In this document: positions 18,859 through 27,671 of the stretch, piece by piece
How positions within the stretch are numbered: the stretch's first letter is position 1
How the letters are laid out: the number at the start of each line of letters is the position of its first letter
Origin: Bacteroidota bacterium
GTDB lineage: Bacteria > Bacteroidota > Bacteroidia > Chitinophagales > Chitinophagaceae
Assembly: GCA_947461125.1 (NCBI GenBank)
Contig: CANHHX010000008.1
Coordinates: forward strand, 1-53,872
DNA length: 53,872 bases
Direction of reading: 5' to 3'
The notes under the pieces: model-generated
Database searches by the model: none
The model's input: only the letters and a program-made list of their open reading frames with translations
What the model was told of the DNA's origin: nothing
Position numbers and translations under genes: made by a program

Positions 18859-19920
18859 TTATGGTGCTAAAATATGAAATCTATCAATTGTGGCCTCATT
18901 ATCAATGGGCGTTTGGTGTAAAATATGTTCTGTCATTTGCTCCGCAAAGTAGGGCGCTAGTGAACAACCTTTTGTACCCATGCCATTAAAGATGCCTATG
19001 TTTTTAAAAACAGGGTGCATGCCTATAAATGGTCTGCGTTGTGTGTTTGCGGGCCTTATGCCTGCAATATGGTCAATCACTTCGTAAGGAATTGTGAGCC
19101 ACTCGTTTAGTGCCGTGATTGTTTTTTCTTTAAAACTAGGCGAGGGGTCATCATTGTAATTATCCCATTCGTAATTAGAGCCCACCCAAAAAACAGCATC
19201 TTTCCAAGGTACAATACTCACTGCTTTTTTGTAGATGTAGCGGTTGTCTAAACCATTGATTTTTACTAATAAAGCTTCTCCTTTATTAGGGGCAAAAGGG
19301 AGTTGTTTAAAGTATGGATTCTCTTGACCTTTGGCGCCTTCGCAAAAAATAATTTTGTTGGCGGTGTATTTATCGTAAACAATATGATCCGCTTTACTCT
19401 CTAGTTTTTTAAAATCAAAAACATCTTCTATGAATGCCTTTTTTTCTATTAACTTTTGACGCCAATAATGCAGCAAATTCTCCAAATTTACAAGCCAGCA
19501 TGGGTCAATAACAGTGTGTCCAAAAGGGGCCTCAAATGCAGCTGCAATGGTATTTGGCAAAGGTTGTGTTGAGAGGTAAGTAGGATCCTCGGCAATCCTA
19601 TCTTTAAAAGCTTTTTGCATTTGTTCACTGGGGTGAAAATTGATAATGTTACACTGCTTAACAATGCTCGTGCCTAGTTTTTTTTCGAGGGCTTGATACA
19701 TGCGAACTGCTGCTGGCATAACAGTATCAATTTGCCAGGTTTTTACAATGCGTCTACCAGTAACCGGATTGATAACGCCACTAGCTATTTTACTTGCTGC
19801 CTTTTTATTGCCATCATCTATAACGAGTACTTTTTGATGCTGCTCCATAAGTGCGCTACTTAAAACAGTGCCGCAAATACCTTGGCCAACTATAATAATA
19901 TCGTAATGACTGCCCTTCAT
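18859..19920 (-). CDS. DAO-type FAD-dependent oxidoreductase
   Basis: 353 residues. The N-terminal flavin-binding motif is IIIVGQGICGTVLSSALM, followed by VLVIDDG and ASGVINPVTGRR, the layout of D-amino-acid oxidase/dehydrogenase relatives (including the C-terminal module of MnmC). Near residue 306 an HIAGIRPANTQRRPFIG segment, and later NGMGTKGCSLAP, form the usual C-terminal flavin contact. The substrate is unknown; primary or secondary amines are typical. The start codon follows the stop codon of the upstream secreted-protein gene without any gap, so translation is probably coupled. Confidence 0.85.
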   Translation of the reverse strand: MKGSHYDIIIVGQGICGTVLSSALMEQHQKVLVIDDGNKKAASKIASGVINPVTGRRIVKTWQIDTVMPAAVRMYQALEKKLGTSIVKQCNIINFHPSEQMQKAFKDRIAEDPTYLSTQPLPNTIAAAFEAPFGHTVIDPCWLVNLENLLHYWRQKLIEKKAFIEDVFDFKKLESKADHIVYDKYTANKIIFCEGAKGQENPYFKQLPFAPNKGEALLVKINGLDNRYIYKKAVSIVPWKDAVFWVGSNYEWDNYNDDPSPSFKEKTITALNEWLTIPYEVIDHIAGIRPANTQRRPFIGMHPVFKNIGIFNGMGTKGCSLAPYFAEQMTEHILHQTPIDNEATIDRFHILAP

Positions 19921-21072
19921 TTAATCTTCAATTCTTATTTCGGTGGAAGGAATAAAAAGCTTGATAGGACTTTGTTTTGAGGTATTTGTTTTGACAATTA
20001 CAAAAGTATTGCCCGTGCTAAAAACACCAGCACTTGTAAGTATATATTGGTAATTGATTACCTGCTTGGCTAAACGATTAGCGCCAATCTCTTGTGTAAA
20101 ATAGGAAGCGAATTTTTTTGCTTTACTGTTTTGCGGAAGTAGAAGGGCGGTACCGCCCATGATGTTTTCTTCGAAAGATATTTTTTCAAATGCGGCTGGA
20201 GTAGAAATGGAAACAGTAATGTTAAGTGTATCCCCTACATGCAGTGTGGCATTTTCAGCAATAACATTCCAGCGGCCATTTATTTTTTGTTGGATTGTTT
20301 TTTGTAAGCCAAATGTTCTATTCGACTTTATTGGTTTTTCAACTTTGTTATAGTGTAACCAAACAATGTTGGTTTGCTGTTTATGGGATACTCCCGAATT
20401 ACTTGTTTGAAGCGAATAATTTCCCATGTCGTTACTTATAAAATCACCTAATAATAAAGTGTCAAACCGAGCACGGCCTGTGATTGTAAATTGTTTATTG
20501 CCCATTTTTAATTTCCAATAATCAAGTGGGGTAGAAGCGGTAAACGAAATGCGCAAACTATGATGGGTGCTGCTTTCTGGGGCAATTAGCAGGGTATTAA
20601 AAATACCCTTTAATAGTGTGTCTTTACTGGATTTTAAAACCACCGATTCTGAAACAAGTAATCTATTGGTGTATACAAAAAAGCTATCGGTGTAGTTACT
20701 AGTGGCCACTACATCTTTTTTATTTTCTAATACCGTAGCTTCTAATTGATATCGGAGCATTTGTATATATCCAAAAGCTGCTTGTATTGGAAATTGAATG
20801 CGCATGTTAGCGCCTGCTTCAATGCTATAAAACTGCGATGGAAAAACATTTTGAAACCAACCATCTACTGGGCTATTATTTGTGGGGTTAATGAGTGACA
20901 AGTGAACCTGCCCGGTGATTGACTTCTTGCTATTGTTAAAGATTGTAGCAGTGATAAACGACTTGTCTCCCTCTCTTACAAAATTTGCATGACTTCCACG
21001 AATAACCACTTGACCATTAGCCACATAAATGCTGCTAACCGCAATCACAATAAAAAAAAGTAGATGCTTCAT
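19921..21072 (-). CDS. Hypothetical secreted beta-rich protein
   Basis: 383 residues from ATG 21072. A TTG at 21117 is rejected because it lies inside the sucD terminator. A signal peptide of about 20 residues (MKHLLFFIVIAVSSIYVANG) is clear. The remainder is rich in Thr, Ser and Asn with alternating hydrophobic residues, suggesting several Ig-like beta-sandwich domains, for example near HVGDTLNITVSISTP at about residues 272-286. I do not recognise a family; a distant likeness to BatD/oxygen-tolerance proteins is possible. It is the first gene of the unit 21072-18441. Confidence 0.75.
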   Translation of the reverse strand: MKHLLFFIVIAVSSIYVANGQVVIRGSHANFVREGDKSFITATIFNNSKKSITGQVHLSLINPTNNSPVDGWFQNVFPSQFYSIEAGANMRIQFPIQAAFGYIQMLRYQLEATVLENKKDVVATSNYTDSFFVYTNRLLVSESVVLKSSKDTLLKGIFNTLLIAPESSTHHSLRISFTASTPLDYWKLKMGNKQFTITGRARFDTLLLGDFISNDMGNYSLQTSNSGVSHKQQTNIVWLHYNKVEKPIKSNRTFGLQKTIQQKINGRWNVIAENATLHVGDTLNITVSISTPAAFEKISFEENIMGGTALLLPQNSKAKKFASYFTQEIGANRLAKQVINYQYILTSAGVFSTGNTFVIVKTNTSKQSPIKLFIPSTEIRIED

Positions 21073-21098
21073 GTTTGTAAATCTAAGCATTGAAGGGC

Positions 21099-21131
21099 AA
21101 AAAAAAGCCTGCAACAAATGTTACAGGCTTT
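21099..21131 (-). terminator. Intrinsic terminator after sucD
   Basis: On the minus strand AAGCCTG (21130-21124) pairs with CAGGCTT (21111-21105), followed by a run of T through about 21099. It lies just past the sucD stop codon and separates sucD from the downstream secreted-protein gene. Confidence 0.88.
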
Positions 21132-21146
21132 CATAAAAAAGTCTAC

Positions 21147-22019
21147 TTATTTATTAATAACTTCTGCCATTGTTTTTCCAATATCAGCAGGGCTTGCTAC
21201 TACATGAATGCCACAAGCTGCCATAATTTTCATTTTTGCTGCGGCAGTATCATCTGCACCGCCCACAATTGCACCTGCGTGACCCATTCTTCTGCCCGGA
21301 GGCGCTGTTTGACCAGCAATGAAACCTACAACAGGCTTTGTTTTATTGGCTTTAATCCACTCAGCGGCTTCTGCTTCCATGCTACCTCCAATTTCACCAA
21401 TCATAATGATACCATCGGTTTCAGGATCGTTCATTAAAAGTGCAACGGCGTCTTTGGTAGGCGTGCCAATAATTGGGTCGCCACCAATTCCAATAGCAGT
21501 AGAGATTCCCATACCTGCTTTTACCACCTGGTCTGCTGCTTCATACGTTAAGGTTCCACTTTTTGAAACGATACCAATACGTCCTGGCTTAAAAATAAAA
21601 CCTGGCATGATACCAACCTTAGCTTCACCAGCAGTAATTACGCCAGGGCAGTTAGGTCCTATAAGTCTGGTTGTTTTTCCTAGTAAGTAATTTTTTACTT
21701 TAACCATGTCCTGCACTGGAATGCCTTCTGTAATACATACAACAAGTTCAATTCCAGCGTCGGTCGCTTCCATTATTGCATCCGCTGCAAATGCAGGGGG
21801 TACAAAAATGATACTTACATTAGCGCCTGTTGATGCAACAGCGCTAGCTACTGTATTAAATACAGGTTTGTCTAAATGGGTGCTGCCGCCTTTTCCTGGG
21901 GTTACACCACCCACCACATTGGTACCATATTCAATCATTTGTGTAGCGTGGAACGTACCTTCTGTTCCGGTAAATCCCTGAACAATAACTTTCGAATTCT
22001 TATTAACTAATACTGACAT
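21147..22019 (-). CDS. sucD: Succinate-CoA ligase (ADP-forming) subunit alpha
   Basis: 290 residues, full length. The alpha subunit binds CoA and carries the phosphohistidine of succinyl-CoA synthetase in the TCA cycle. CoA-binding segments are [14 protein letters not shown] (15-28) and ITEGIP; the phosphorylated His is His247 in [22 protein letters not shown] (152-160) is also typical. The beta subunit gene sucC is not next to it in this window. A TATTTTTG box lies on the minus strand at 22053-22046. Confidence 0.97.
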   Translation of the reverse strand: MSVLVNKNSKVIVQGFTGTEGTFHATQMIEYGTNVVGGVTPGKGGSTHLDKPVFNTVASAVASTGANVSIIFVPPAFAADAIMEATDAGIELVVCITEGIPVQDMVKVKNYLLGKTTRLIGPNCPGVITAGEAKVGIMPGFIFKPGRIGIVSKSGTLTYEAADQVVKAGMGISTAIGIGGDPIIGTPTKDAVALLMNDPETDGIIMIGEIGGSMEAEAAEWIKANKTKPVVGFIAGQTAPPGRRMGHAGAIVGGADDTAAAKMKIMAACGIHVVASPADIGKTMAEVINK

Positions 22020-22045
22020 AGTGGCCTCGGTATTTTTATTTGCCG

Positions 22046-22053
22046 CAAAAATA
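22046..22053 (-). promoter_or_regulatory. Candidate -7 box (TATTTTTG) of sucD
   Basis: Fits TANNTTTG exactly, 27 bases before the sucD start. No convincing -33 element is seen. Confidence 0.4.
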
Positions 22054-22116
22054 GGTGAAAAACAATACCTTACCTTCTTTCCTATTAAACTTTACCAAAA
22101 TATCCCGTTCAATCCC

Positions 22117-22124
22117 TACTTTTG
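22117..22124 (+). promoter_or_regulatory. Candidate -7 box (TACTTTTG) of efp
   Basis: Fits TANNTTTG, 41 bases before the efp ATG at 22165. The -33 position has only TTTA near 22091. It supports the ATG at 22165 over an in-frame start at 22021, which would lie upstream of the promoter. Confidence 0.5.
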
Positions 22125-22164
22125 CGCTCGACTTTGCAAAAGTCTTCATTTTAAAATTAAACAC

Positions 22165-22731
22165 ATGGCAACTACTTCAGACATCTCTCGTGGGGTGATC
22201 CTTAAACTAGACGGAAGCTTATATTCAGTTGTTGAATTTGGCGAGAACAAGACGGCTCGTGCAGCAGCAAAGGTTTGGGCTAAATTAAAAGGCGTAGACA
22301 ACAAAAGATCTATCGAAAAAACATGGAATAGTGGTGAAACCATTTACCCTGTGCGTGTAGAAAAAAGAGCTTTCCAGTTTTTATACAAAGACGAAAGCGG
22401 CTTCAATCTTATGAACAATGAGACTTTTGAGCAAATTGCATTAGGAGAAGAAATGATTGATGCACCTCAGTTTTTAAAAGATGGTTCAGAAGTTTTTGTA
22501 TTCATCAATACCGAAACCGACCAAGCGATTGGCGCAGAATTACCTGAAAAGATTGTTGTAAAAATCACGTATTGTGAGCCAGGATTAAGAGGCGATACCG
22601 CAACAAGAGCCCTTAAAGCAGCTACCGTAGAAACTGGTGCTACTGTCATGGTTCCTTTGTTTGTGGAAGAAGGGGAGTTGATCCGCGTAAATACCAAATC
22701 TGGTGACTACGTTGAAAGAGTAAAAGAATAA
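22165..22731 (+). CDS. efp: Translation elongation factor P with atypical tip loop
   Basis: 188 residues from ATG 22165, the standard EF-P length. EF-P relieves ribosome stalling at polyproline. The three beta-barrel domains are recognisable: KOW-like domain I (1-65), domain II (about 66-125) and the C-terminal OB domain with ITYCEPGLRGDTAT near 136-149. The unusual part is the domain I tip. Where most EF-P proteins read P-G-K-G, this one reads T-A-R-A (residues 30-33), so Arg32 replaces the usually modified Lys, without any length change. No EpmA, EpmB, EarP or YmfI gene is present in the window. An intrinsic terminator follows. Confidence 0.96.
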   Translation: MATTSDISRGVILKLDGSLYSVVEFGENKTARAAAKVWAKLKGVDNKRSIEKTWNSGETIYPVRVEKRAFQFLYKDESGFNLMNNETFEQIALGEEMIDAPQFLKDGSEVFVFINTETDQAIGAELPEKIVVKITYCEPGLRGDTATRALKAATVETGATVMVPLFVEEGELIRVNTKSGDYVERVKE

Positions 22732-22750
22732 CATTTACCGTTAATAAATA

Positions 22751-22783
22751 AAAAAGGGGAAAATTCAATTTTCCCCTTTTTTT
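22751..22783 (+). terminator. Intrinsic terminator after efp
   Basis: AAAAGGGGAAAA (22752-22763) pairs with TTTTCCCCTTTT (22769-22780) over a five-base loop, followed by more T. It separates efp from accB. Confidence 0.92.
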
Positions 22784-22852
22784 GGCAAAAAATGCCTATT
22801 TTGCCCCCGAAATTGATCAAAATAACCCCAATTTACCCCAAAAATCGTAAAA

Positions 22853-23326
22853 ATGGACTTAAAGCAAATTCACGAATTAATCAAAATTGTCAATAAAAGT
22901 AACATTGGCGAAATCAGTATAGAAGATAAAGATGGTAAAGTAACCATTAAGCAAAAAGAAGAAGCGGCTGTGACCTATACCTCGGCCCCTAGCCAGGCGG
23001 TATATGCACCTGCTCCTGCTGCTGTCCCAGCTGCTGCACCTGCGGTTAACGCTCCTGCTCCTGCTGCTGCTCCAAAGGCGGATAATCTAATCACCATCAA
23101 GAGCCCAATGATTGGCACTTTTTACAGAAGAGCTGCTCCTGACAAACCGTTACTTGCCGACTTAGGCACCGATGTTGCTGCTGGAAAAGTGGTATGTATT
23201 ATTGAAGCCATGAAATTATTCAATGAAATTGAAAGTGAAATTTCAGGAACAATTGTAAAAGTGCTCGTTGAAGATGCAAGTCCTGTAGAATTTGACCAGC
23301 CATTATTTTTGGTTGAGCCTAATTAA
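22853..23326 (+). CDS. accB: Biotin carboxyl carrier protein of acetyl-CoA carboxylase
   Basis: 157 residues. An N-terminal helical segment (1-40) is followed by a Pro/Ala-rich flexible linker (about 45-75) and a biotinyl domain (79-157). The biotin-accepting Lys121 lies in EAMKLFNEIE, and the thumb segment SPMIGTFYR is present. It carries carboxybiotin from AccC to the carboxyltransferase in fatty acid synthesis. accC starts 35 bases downstream. Confidence 0.97.
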   Translation: MDLKQIHELIKIVNKSNIGEISIEDKDGKVTIKQKEEAAVTYTSAPSQAVYAPAPAAVPAAAPAVNAPAPAAAPKADNLITIKSPMIGTFYRRAAPDKPLLADLGTDVAAGKVVCIIEAMKLFNEIESEISGTIVKVLVEDASPVEFDQPLFLVEPN

Positions 23327-23361
23327 TAAGCAGGGTTTTCCTTAAACTTTAAATTGAAACG

Positions 23362-24699
23362 ATGTTCAATAAAATATTGATTGCCAATAGGGGAGAGATT
23401 GCGTTACGTATTATTCGTACGTGTAGAGAAATGGGGATTAAAACGGTTGCCGTTTATTCTACTGCCGATAAAGATAGCCTGCACGTAAAATTTGCCGACG
23501 AAGCAGTTTGTATTGGTAAGCCAAAAGGGGTGGATTCTTATTTAAACATTCCTCATATTATGGCCGCAGCAGAAATTACCAATGCAGATGCCATTCATCC
23601 TGGATATGGATTTTTAGCTGAGAATGCCAAGTTTGCACAAATTTGTGCCGACCATGGGATTAAGTTTATTGGCCCAACCCCCGAAATGATTAATAAAATG
23701 GGGGATAAGATTACTGCCAAGGATACTATGATTAAAGCGGGTGTTCCGGTAGTGCCAGGTGGTAAAGGTTTGTTAGAAAGTGTGGAAGAGGCAAAAACTT
23801 TGGCCAAAGAAATTGGATACCCGGTTATTTTAAAAGCAACTGCTGGTGGTGGTGGAAAAGGTATGCGTGTGGTTTGGAATGAAGAAGAAATTGAAAAAGC
23901 ATATTCATCTGCTAGACAAGAAGCTGCTGCTGCATTTAAAAATGACGGCGTGTACATGGAAAAATTTGTAGAAGAGCCAAGACACATCGAAATTCAGGTA
24001 GCTGGAGATCAATACGGAACGGTATGTCATATGAGTGAGCGTGACTGCTCCATTCAGCGTCGTCACCAAAAATTAGTGGAGGAATCTCCTTCGCCATTTA
24101 TGACACCTGAACTTCGTAAAAAAATGGGAGAGGCCGCTATTAAAGCAGCAGCTGCCATTAACTATGAAAGTGTTGGTACCATAGAGTTTTTAGTGGACAA
24201 GCACCGCAACTTCTATTTCATGGAAATGAATACCCGTATTCAGGTAGAGCATTGTGTAACAGAAGAAGTAATCAATTTTGATTTGATTAAAGAGCAAATT
24301 AAAATTGCAATGGGTGAAAAAATTTCTGGTAAAAACTACGAGCCGCAAATGCACGCCATTGAGTGTCGTATTAATGCCGAAGACCCCTACAACGATTTTA
24401 GACCTTCACCCGGAAAAATCACCGTACTGCATACACCAGGTGGACATGGCGTGCGCGTAGATAGCCATGTATATGCAGGTTATGTAATTCCGCCGTATTA
24501 CGATTCTATGATTGGTAAACTCATTACCGTTGCTCAAACGCGTGAGGAGGCTATTGATACCATGTATCGTGCCTTATCAGAATATGTAATTGAAGGGGTT
24601 AAAACAACCATACCTTTTCATTTGCAACTCATGCAAAATGAAGATTTTAGAAAAGGTAATTTTACCACTAAGTTTTTAGAAACCTTTACCATGAAATAA
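23362..24699 (+). CDS. accC: Biotin carboxylase subunit of acetyl-CoA carboxylase
   Basis: 445 residues, the expected length for a free-standing biotin carboxylase. It carboxylates biotin on AccB using ATP and bicarbonate. The N-terminal domain opens with [17 protein letters not shown]. The ATP-grasp glycine loop is [12 protein letters not shown], and catalytic residues lie in [15 protein letters not shown]. The accB-accC pairing argues for acetyl-CoA carboxylase rather than pyruvate or propionyl-CoA carboxylase. A strong hairpin terminator follows directly. Confidence 0.96.
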   Translation: MFNKILIANRGEIALRIIRTCREMGIKTVAVYSTADKDSLHVKFADEAVCIGKPKGVDSYLNIPHIMAAAEITNADAIHPGYGFLAENAKFAQICADHGIKFIGPTPEMINKMGDKITAKDTMIKAGVPVVPGGKGLLESVEEAKTLAKEIGYPVILKATAGGGGKGMRVVWNEEEIEKAYSSARQEAAAAFKNDGVYMEKFVEEPRHIEIQVAGDQYGTVCHMSERDCSIQRRHQKLVEESPSPFMTPELRKKMGEAAIKAAAAINYESVGTIEFLVDKHRNFYFMEMNTRIQVEHCVTEEVINFDLIKEQIKIAMGEKISGKNYEPQMHAIECRINAEDPYNDFRPSPGKITVLHTPGGHGVRVDSHVYAGYVIPPYYDSMIGKLITVAQTREEAIDTMYRALSEYVIEGVKTTIPFHLQLMQNEDFRKGNFTTKFLETFTMK

Positions 24700-24700
24700 A

Positions 24701-24734
24701 AAAAAATCCCTTACAATTTGTAAGGGATTTTTTT
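24701..24734. terminator. Bidirectional terminator between accC and the gene at 24750
   Basis: A 15-bp perfect stem (24701-24715 with 24719-24733) has an A-run on the left and T-run on the right, so it can end transcription from both convergent sides. Confidence 0.93.
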
Positions 24735-24749
24735 TGAATGCTATTGGAA

Positions 24750-25148
24750 CTATTGTCCACCACCACGCTGTGGCCTGTTTCTTCTCATTTCTTCGTAGAA
24801 ATCATCTACTGCTTTCATTTGATCATCAGTTAAAGGGATCGCCTTTAATTTCTTTTTGCGTTCGTCGGCCGTTTCTTTTTGTTTAGCTGCTCTTTCCTCT
24901 TCCGATAAATCACGAAGTCCACGACCTTGCGATTGCGCCCATAACTGGATTTCTAATACCTTATCTGCTTCTGCATCAGATAATTTAGTTTTTTCCATTA
25001 ATTGTGGCTTGATACGTTGCTTCATCATTTCAAGCATTTGAGCAGGGTCCATTTGCTGACCACCCCCAAATCCACCACCACCTTGTGCCATAACACTTGT
25101 GGCTGCAATGCAACCAATAATGGTTAAAAGTGCGATTATTTTTTTCAT
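24750..25148 (-). CDS. Small secreted Spy/LTxxQ-like protein
   Basis: 132 residues. A signal peptide (about 1-22) is followed by a Gly/Gln-rich patch and a highly charged helical region (about 40-122) containing TKLSDAEADKVLEI, LSEEERAAKQKE and a late IPLTDDQMKAVDDFYEEM. The repeated L-T/S-x-x-Q/E pattern is reminiscent of Spy/CpxP-type periplasmic proteins or the LTxxQ family. The C-terminus is Arg/Gly/Gln rich. The role is unknown; stress-related chaperone-like binding is only an analogy. Confidence 0.75.
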   Translation of the reverse strand: MKKIIALLTIIGCIAATSVMAQGGGGFGGGQQMDPAQMLEMMKQRIKPQLMEKTKLSDAEADKVLEIQLWAQSQGRGLRDLSEEERAAKQKETADERKKKLKAIPLTDDQMKAVDDFYEEMRRNRPQRGGGQ

Positions 25149-25235
25149 AAATTATTATTTAGGTTCTATTAAGATACTACAATAAGGCTTGTTTCTTTTA
25201 TTTTTTCGGCAAACCTCATTATTTACTCGGTACGC

Positions 25236-27422
25236 TTATCTTAAAAATAACATTTCTCTATACTTTGGTAGTGTCCATTTATCGTCATCTACTAAGTGTT
25301 CTAGCTTGTCTACATGGTAGCGGATTTCATCAAAAAACGCAGATTTTACATCTGCTTCATAAGCGATTGCTTTTTTTCGATTGTCTTCGATGTTGTTGGC
25401 TACTTTTCTAGCTTCTACCATGGCATTTACCTGCGTGTAAATAACCTGAACGTGCTTGCTAACCTGTTGTAATAAATCGGTTTGACTAGCATAGGTATCT
25501 GCGCCAAGTCCGGCAGCTTTTAATCCATTAATATTACTCGACAATTTATTTTGATAAGAAATCGCAGCAGGTAAAATATGGTTGATGGCTAGATCGCCCA
25601 TGATACGCGCTTCGATTTGAACTTTCTTAATATATTTTTCTAGTTCAATTTCATGTCTAGCTTCCAGTTCTGTGTGAGTATACACATGGTTGCGCTCAAA
25701 TAAATCCTTTGCTTTATTGGTAACCATCGCATCTAGTGCTACTGGTGTTGTTTTTAAATTAGGAAGGCCTCTGCGTTCTGCTTCCTGGTGCCACTGCTCA
25801 CTGTAGCCATCGCCTTCAAATAAAACAGCTTTACTTTCTACAATGTATTTTTGAATCACTTGCATGATGGCAACTTCTTTTTTGTCCCCCTTTTCTATAA
25901 GACCATCCACATCCGATTTGAATTTTTTAAGGGTATCTGCAACAATCGTATTTAATACGGTCATTGAAATAGCACAGTTGGCAGAAGATCCTACCGCTCT
26001 AAATTCAAATTTATTTCCTGTAAATGCAAATGGAGACGTACGGTTGCGATCTGTGTTGTCTAATAATAATTCAGGAATACTTCTGTGTAAATCAAGTTTT
26101 AAAATGGCTTCGTCCTGCTCGTCAAACTTACTGCCCACGCGGGTTTCAATGTCTTCAAGTACTTTTGCTAAATACTGTCCCACAAAAACAGAGATGATAG
26201 CAGGTGGTGCTTCGTTGGCGCCAAGTCTATGATCGTTTGGTGCAGAGGCGATTGCTGCGCGTAAGATATCGGCGTAATCGTGAACGGCTTTAATGGTATT
26301 TACAAAGAAGGTCAAAAACATTAAGTTTGTTTTTGGCGTTTTACCCGGAGCTAATAAGTTAACACCTGTATCTGTTGCTAAACTCCAGTTGTTGTGTTTA
26401 CCACTTCCGTTGATGCCAGCAAAAGGTTTTTCGTGAAACAATACCACTAGTTTATGACGCTTTGCAACACGGTTCATGATATCCATTAAAAGCGTGTTGT
26501 GGTCTACGGCAATATTTACTTCTTCAAAAATTGGCGCGCACTCAAATTGTGCAGGCGCAACCTCGTTGTGACGTGTGCGAAGTGGGATGCCTAATTTGTA
26601 AGACTCTTGTTCAAAGTCTCTCATAAACGCATAAACGCGCTCTGGGATAGATCCAAAATAATGGTCTTCTAATTGTTGTCCTTTTGCAGGAGAGGCGCCA
26701 TATACGGTTCTGCCACACTGTACTAAATCGGGTCTTGCATTGGCAATGGCTTCATCAATTACAAAATATTCCTGTTCCCAACCAAGTGTTGGTGTTACTT
26801 TGGTAATGTTTTTATCGAAATAATGACATACGTCGATGGCTGCTTTATTGATGGCTTCTACTGCTTTTAATAATGGTGCTTTATAGTCAAGTGATTCACC
26901 GGTATAAGCCACAAATAAGGTTGGGATACAAAGTGTTTTACCTTGTCCAATTTCAATAATAAAAGCGGGTGAAGAAGGGTCCCATGCGGTATAACCTCTT
27001 GCTTCAAATGTTGCACGTAATCCACCACTTGGAAAAGAAGACGCGTCTGGTTCTTGTTGAATTAGTGCAGCCCCATCAAATTCTTCGATTGCTGTTCCGT
27101 CACCTTTTAAGGTAAAAAATGAATCGTGTTTTTCTGCGGTGGTTCCAGTAAGTGGTTGGAACCAGTGTGTATAGTGTGTTACGCCTTTGCTTTCGGCCCA
27201 TGCTTTAATTCCAATAGCAATTTGATTGGCCATTGAACGGTCAATTTTTTTACCACCTCTTATACTTGTCACTAAACTTTTGTAGGACTCATCGGTGAGG
27301 TACTCTCTTGCTGTTTTTAAGGTAAAAACGCTAGAATTAAAAATGCCGGTAATTTTTGCACTCGCTGCAACAGTGGTTTGATTGTTTTTCAAATCACGAA
27401 TTGCATCAAAACGTAATGACAT
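25236..27422 (-). CDS. glnN: Glutamine synthetase type III
   Basis: 728 residues, the size of GSIII (the type common in Bacteroidota) and much longer than GSI. It makes glutamine from glutamate, ammonia and ATP. Recognisable segments are GWEQEYFVID (metal and glutamate site), RTRHNEVAPAQFE, GSGKHNNWSL and DRNRTSPFAFTGNKFEFR. The C-terminal third is long and helical as in other GSIII proteins. The 249 bases upstream are shared with the divergent purL. No upstream element could be identified with confidence, though a TATCTTTA stretch lies about 32 bases before the start. Confidence 0.97.
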   Translation of the reverse strand: MSLRFDAIRDLKNNQTTVAASAKITGIFNSSVFTLKTAREYLTDESYKSLVTSIRGGKKIDRSMANQIAIGIKAWAESKGVTHYTHWFQPLTGTTAEKHDSFFTLKGDGTAIEEFDGAALIQQEPDASSFPSGGLRATFEARGYTAWDPSSPAFIIEIGQGKTLCIPTLFVAYTGESLDYKAPLLKAVEAINKAAIDVCHYFDKNITKVTPTLGWEQEYFVIDEAIANARPDLVQCGRTVYGASPAKGQQLEDHYFGSIPERVYAFMRDFEQESYKLGIPLRTRHNEVAPAQFECAPIFEEVNIAVDHNTLLMDIMNRVAKRHKLVVLFHEKPFAGINGSGKHNNWSLATDTGVNLLAPGKTPKTNLMFLTFFVNTIKAVHDYADILRAAIASAPNDHRLGANEAPPAIISVFVGQYLAKVLEDIETRVGSKFDEQDEAILKLDLHRSIPELLLDNTDRNRTSPFAFTGNKFEFRAVGSSANCAISMTVLNTIVADTLKKFKSDVDGLIEKGDKKEVAIMQVIQKYIVESKAVLFEGDGYSEQWHQEAERRGLPNLKTTPVALDAMVTNKAKDLFERNHVYTHTELEARHEIELEKYIKKVQIEARIMGDLAINHILPAAISYQNKLSSNINGLKAAGLGADTYASQTDLLQQVSKHVQVIYTQVNAMVEARKVANNIEDNRKKAIAYEADVKSAFFDEIRYHVDKLEHLVDDDKWTLPKYREMLFLR

Positions 27423-27656
27423 ATAAAATGTTTTAATATGATTAAAATGTAAAGATAGTGCCTAAAATTTTAACTTTTCGGATATTAATCAACAAAAAAT
27501 CCCCCAATTATTGATAATTTTATGACTGTTCGCCCCAAAAACCTCATAATTTTGAACATATGGTGATTTTTTGGTTTTCAACAATTCTGTTTCGAATTAC
27601 ACATTTGGAGCTCCTTAATGTTGGTAATTCGGCTATACAATTAGAGACTGCTAACT

Positions 27657-27664
27657 TACCTTCG
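27657..27664 (+). promoter_or_regulatory. Candidate -7 box (TACCTTCG) right before purL
   Basis: One mismatch from TACCTTTG and only seven bases before the purL ATG. If real, the transcript would start at or next to the ATG. No good -33 element is seen. Confidence 0.3.
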
Positions 27665-27671
27665 CAGCATC

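Noticed and set aside
22021-22164. In-frame upstream extension of efp
   Set aside because: It would precede the likely promoter box at 22117-22124, adds 48 residues with no EF-P likeness, and the ATG at 22165 gives the standard N-terminus and length.
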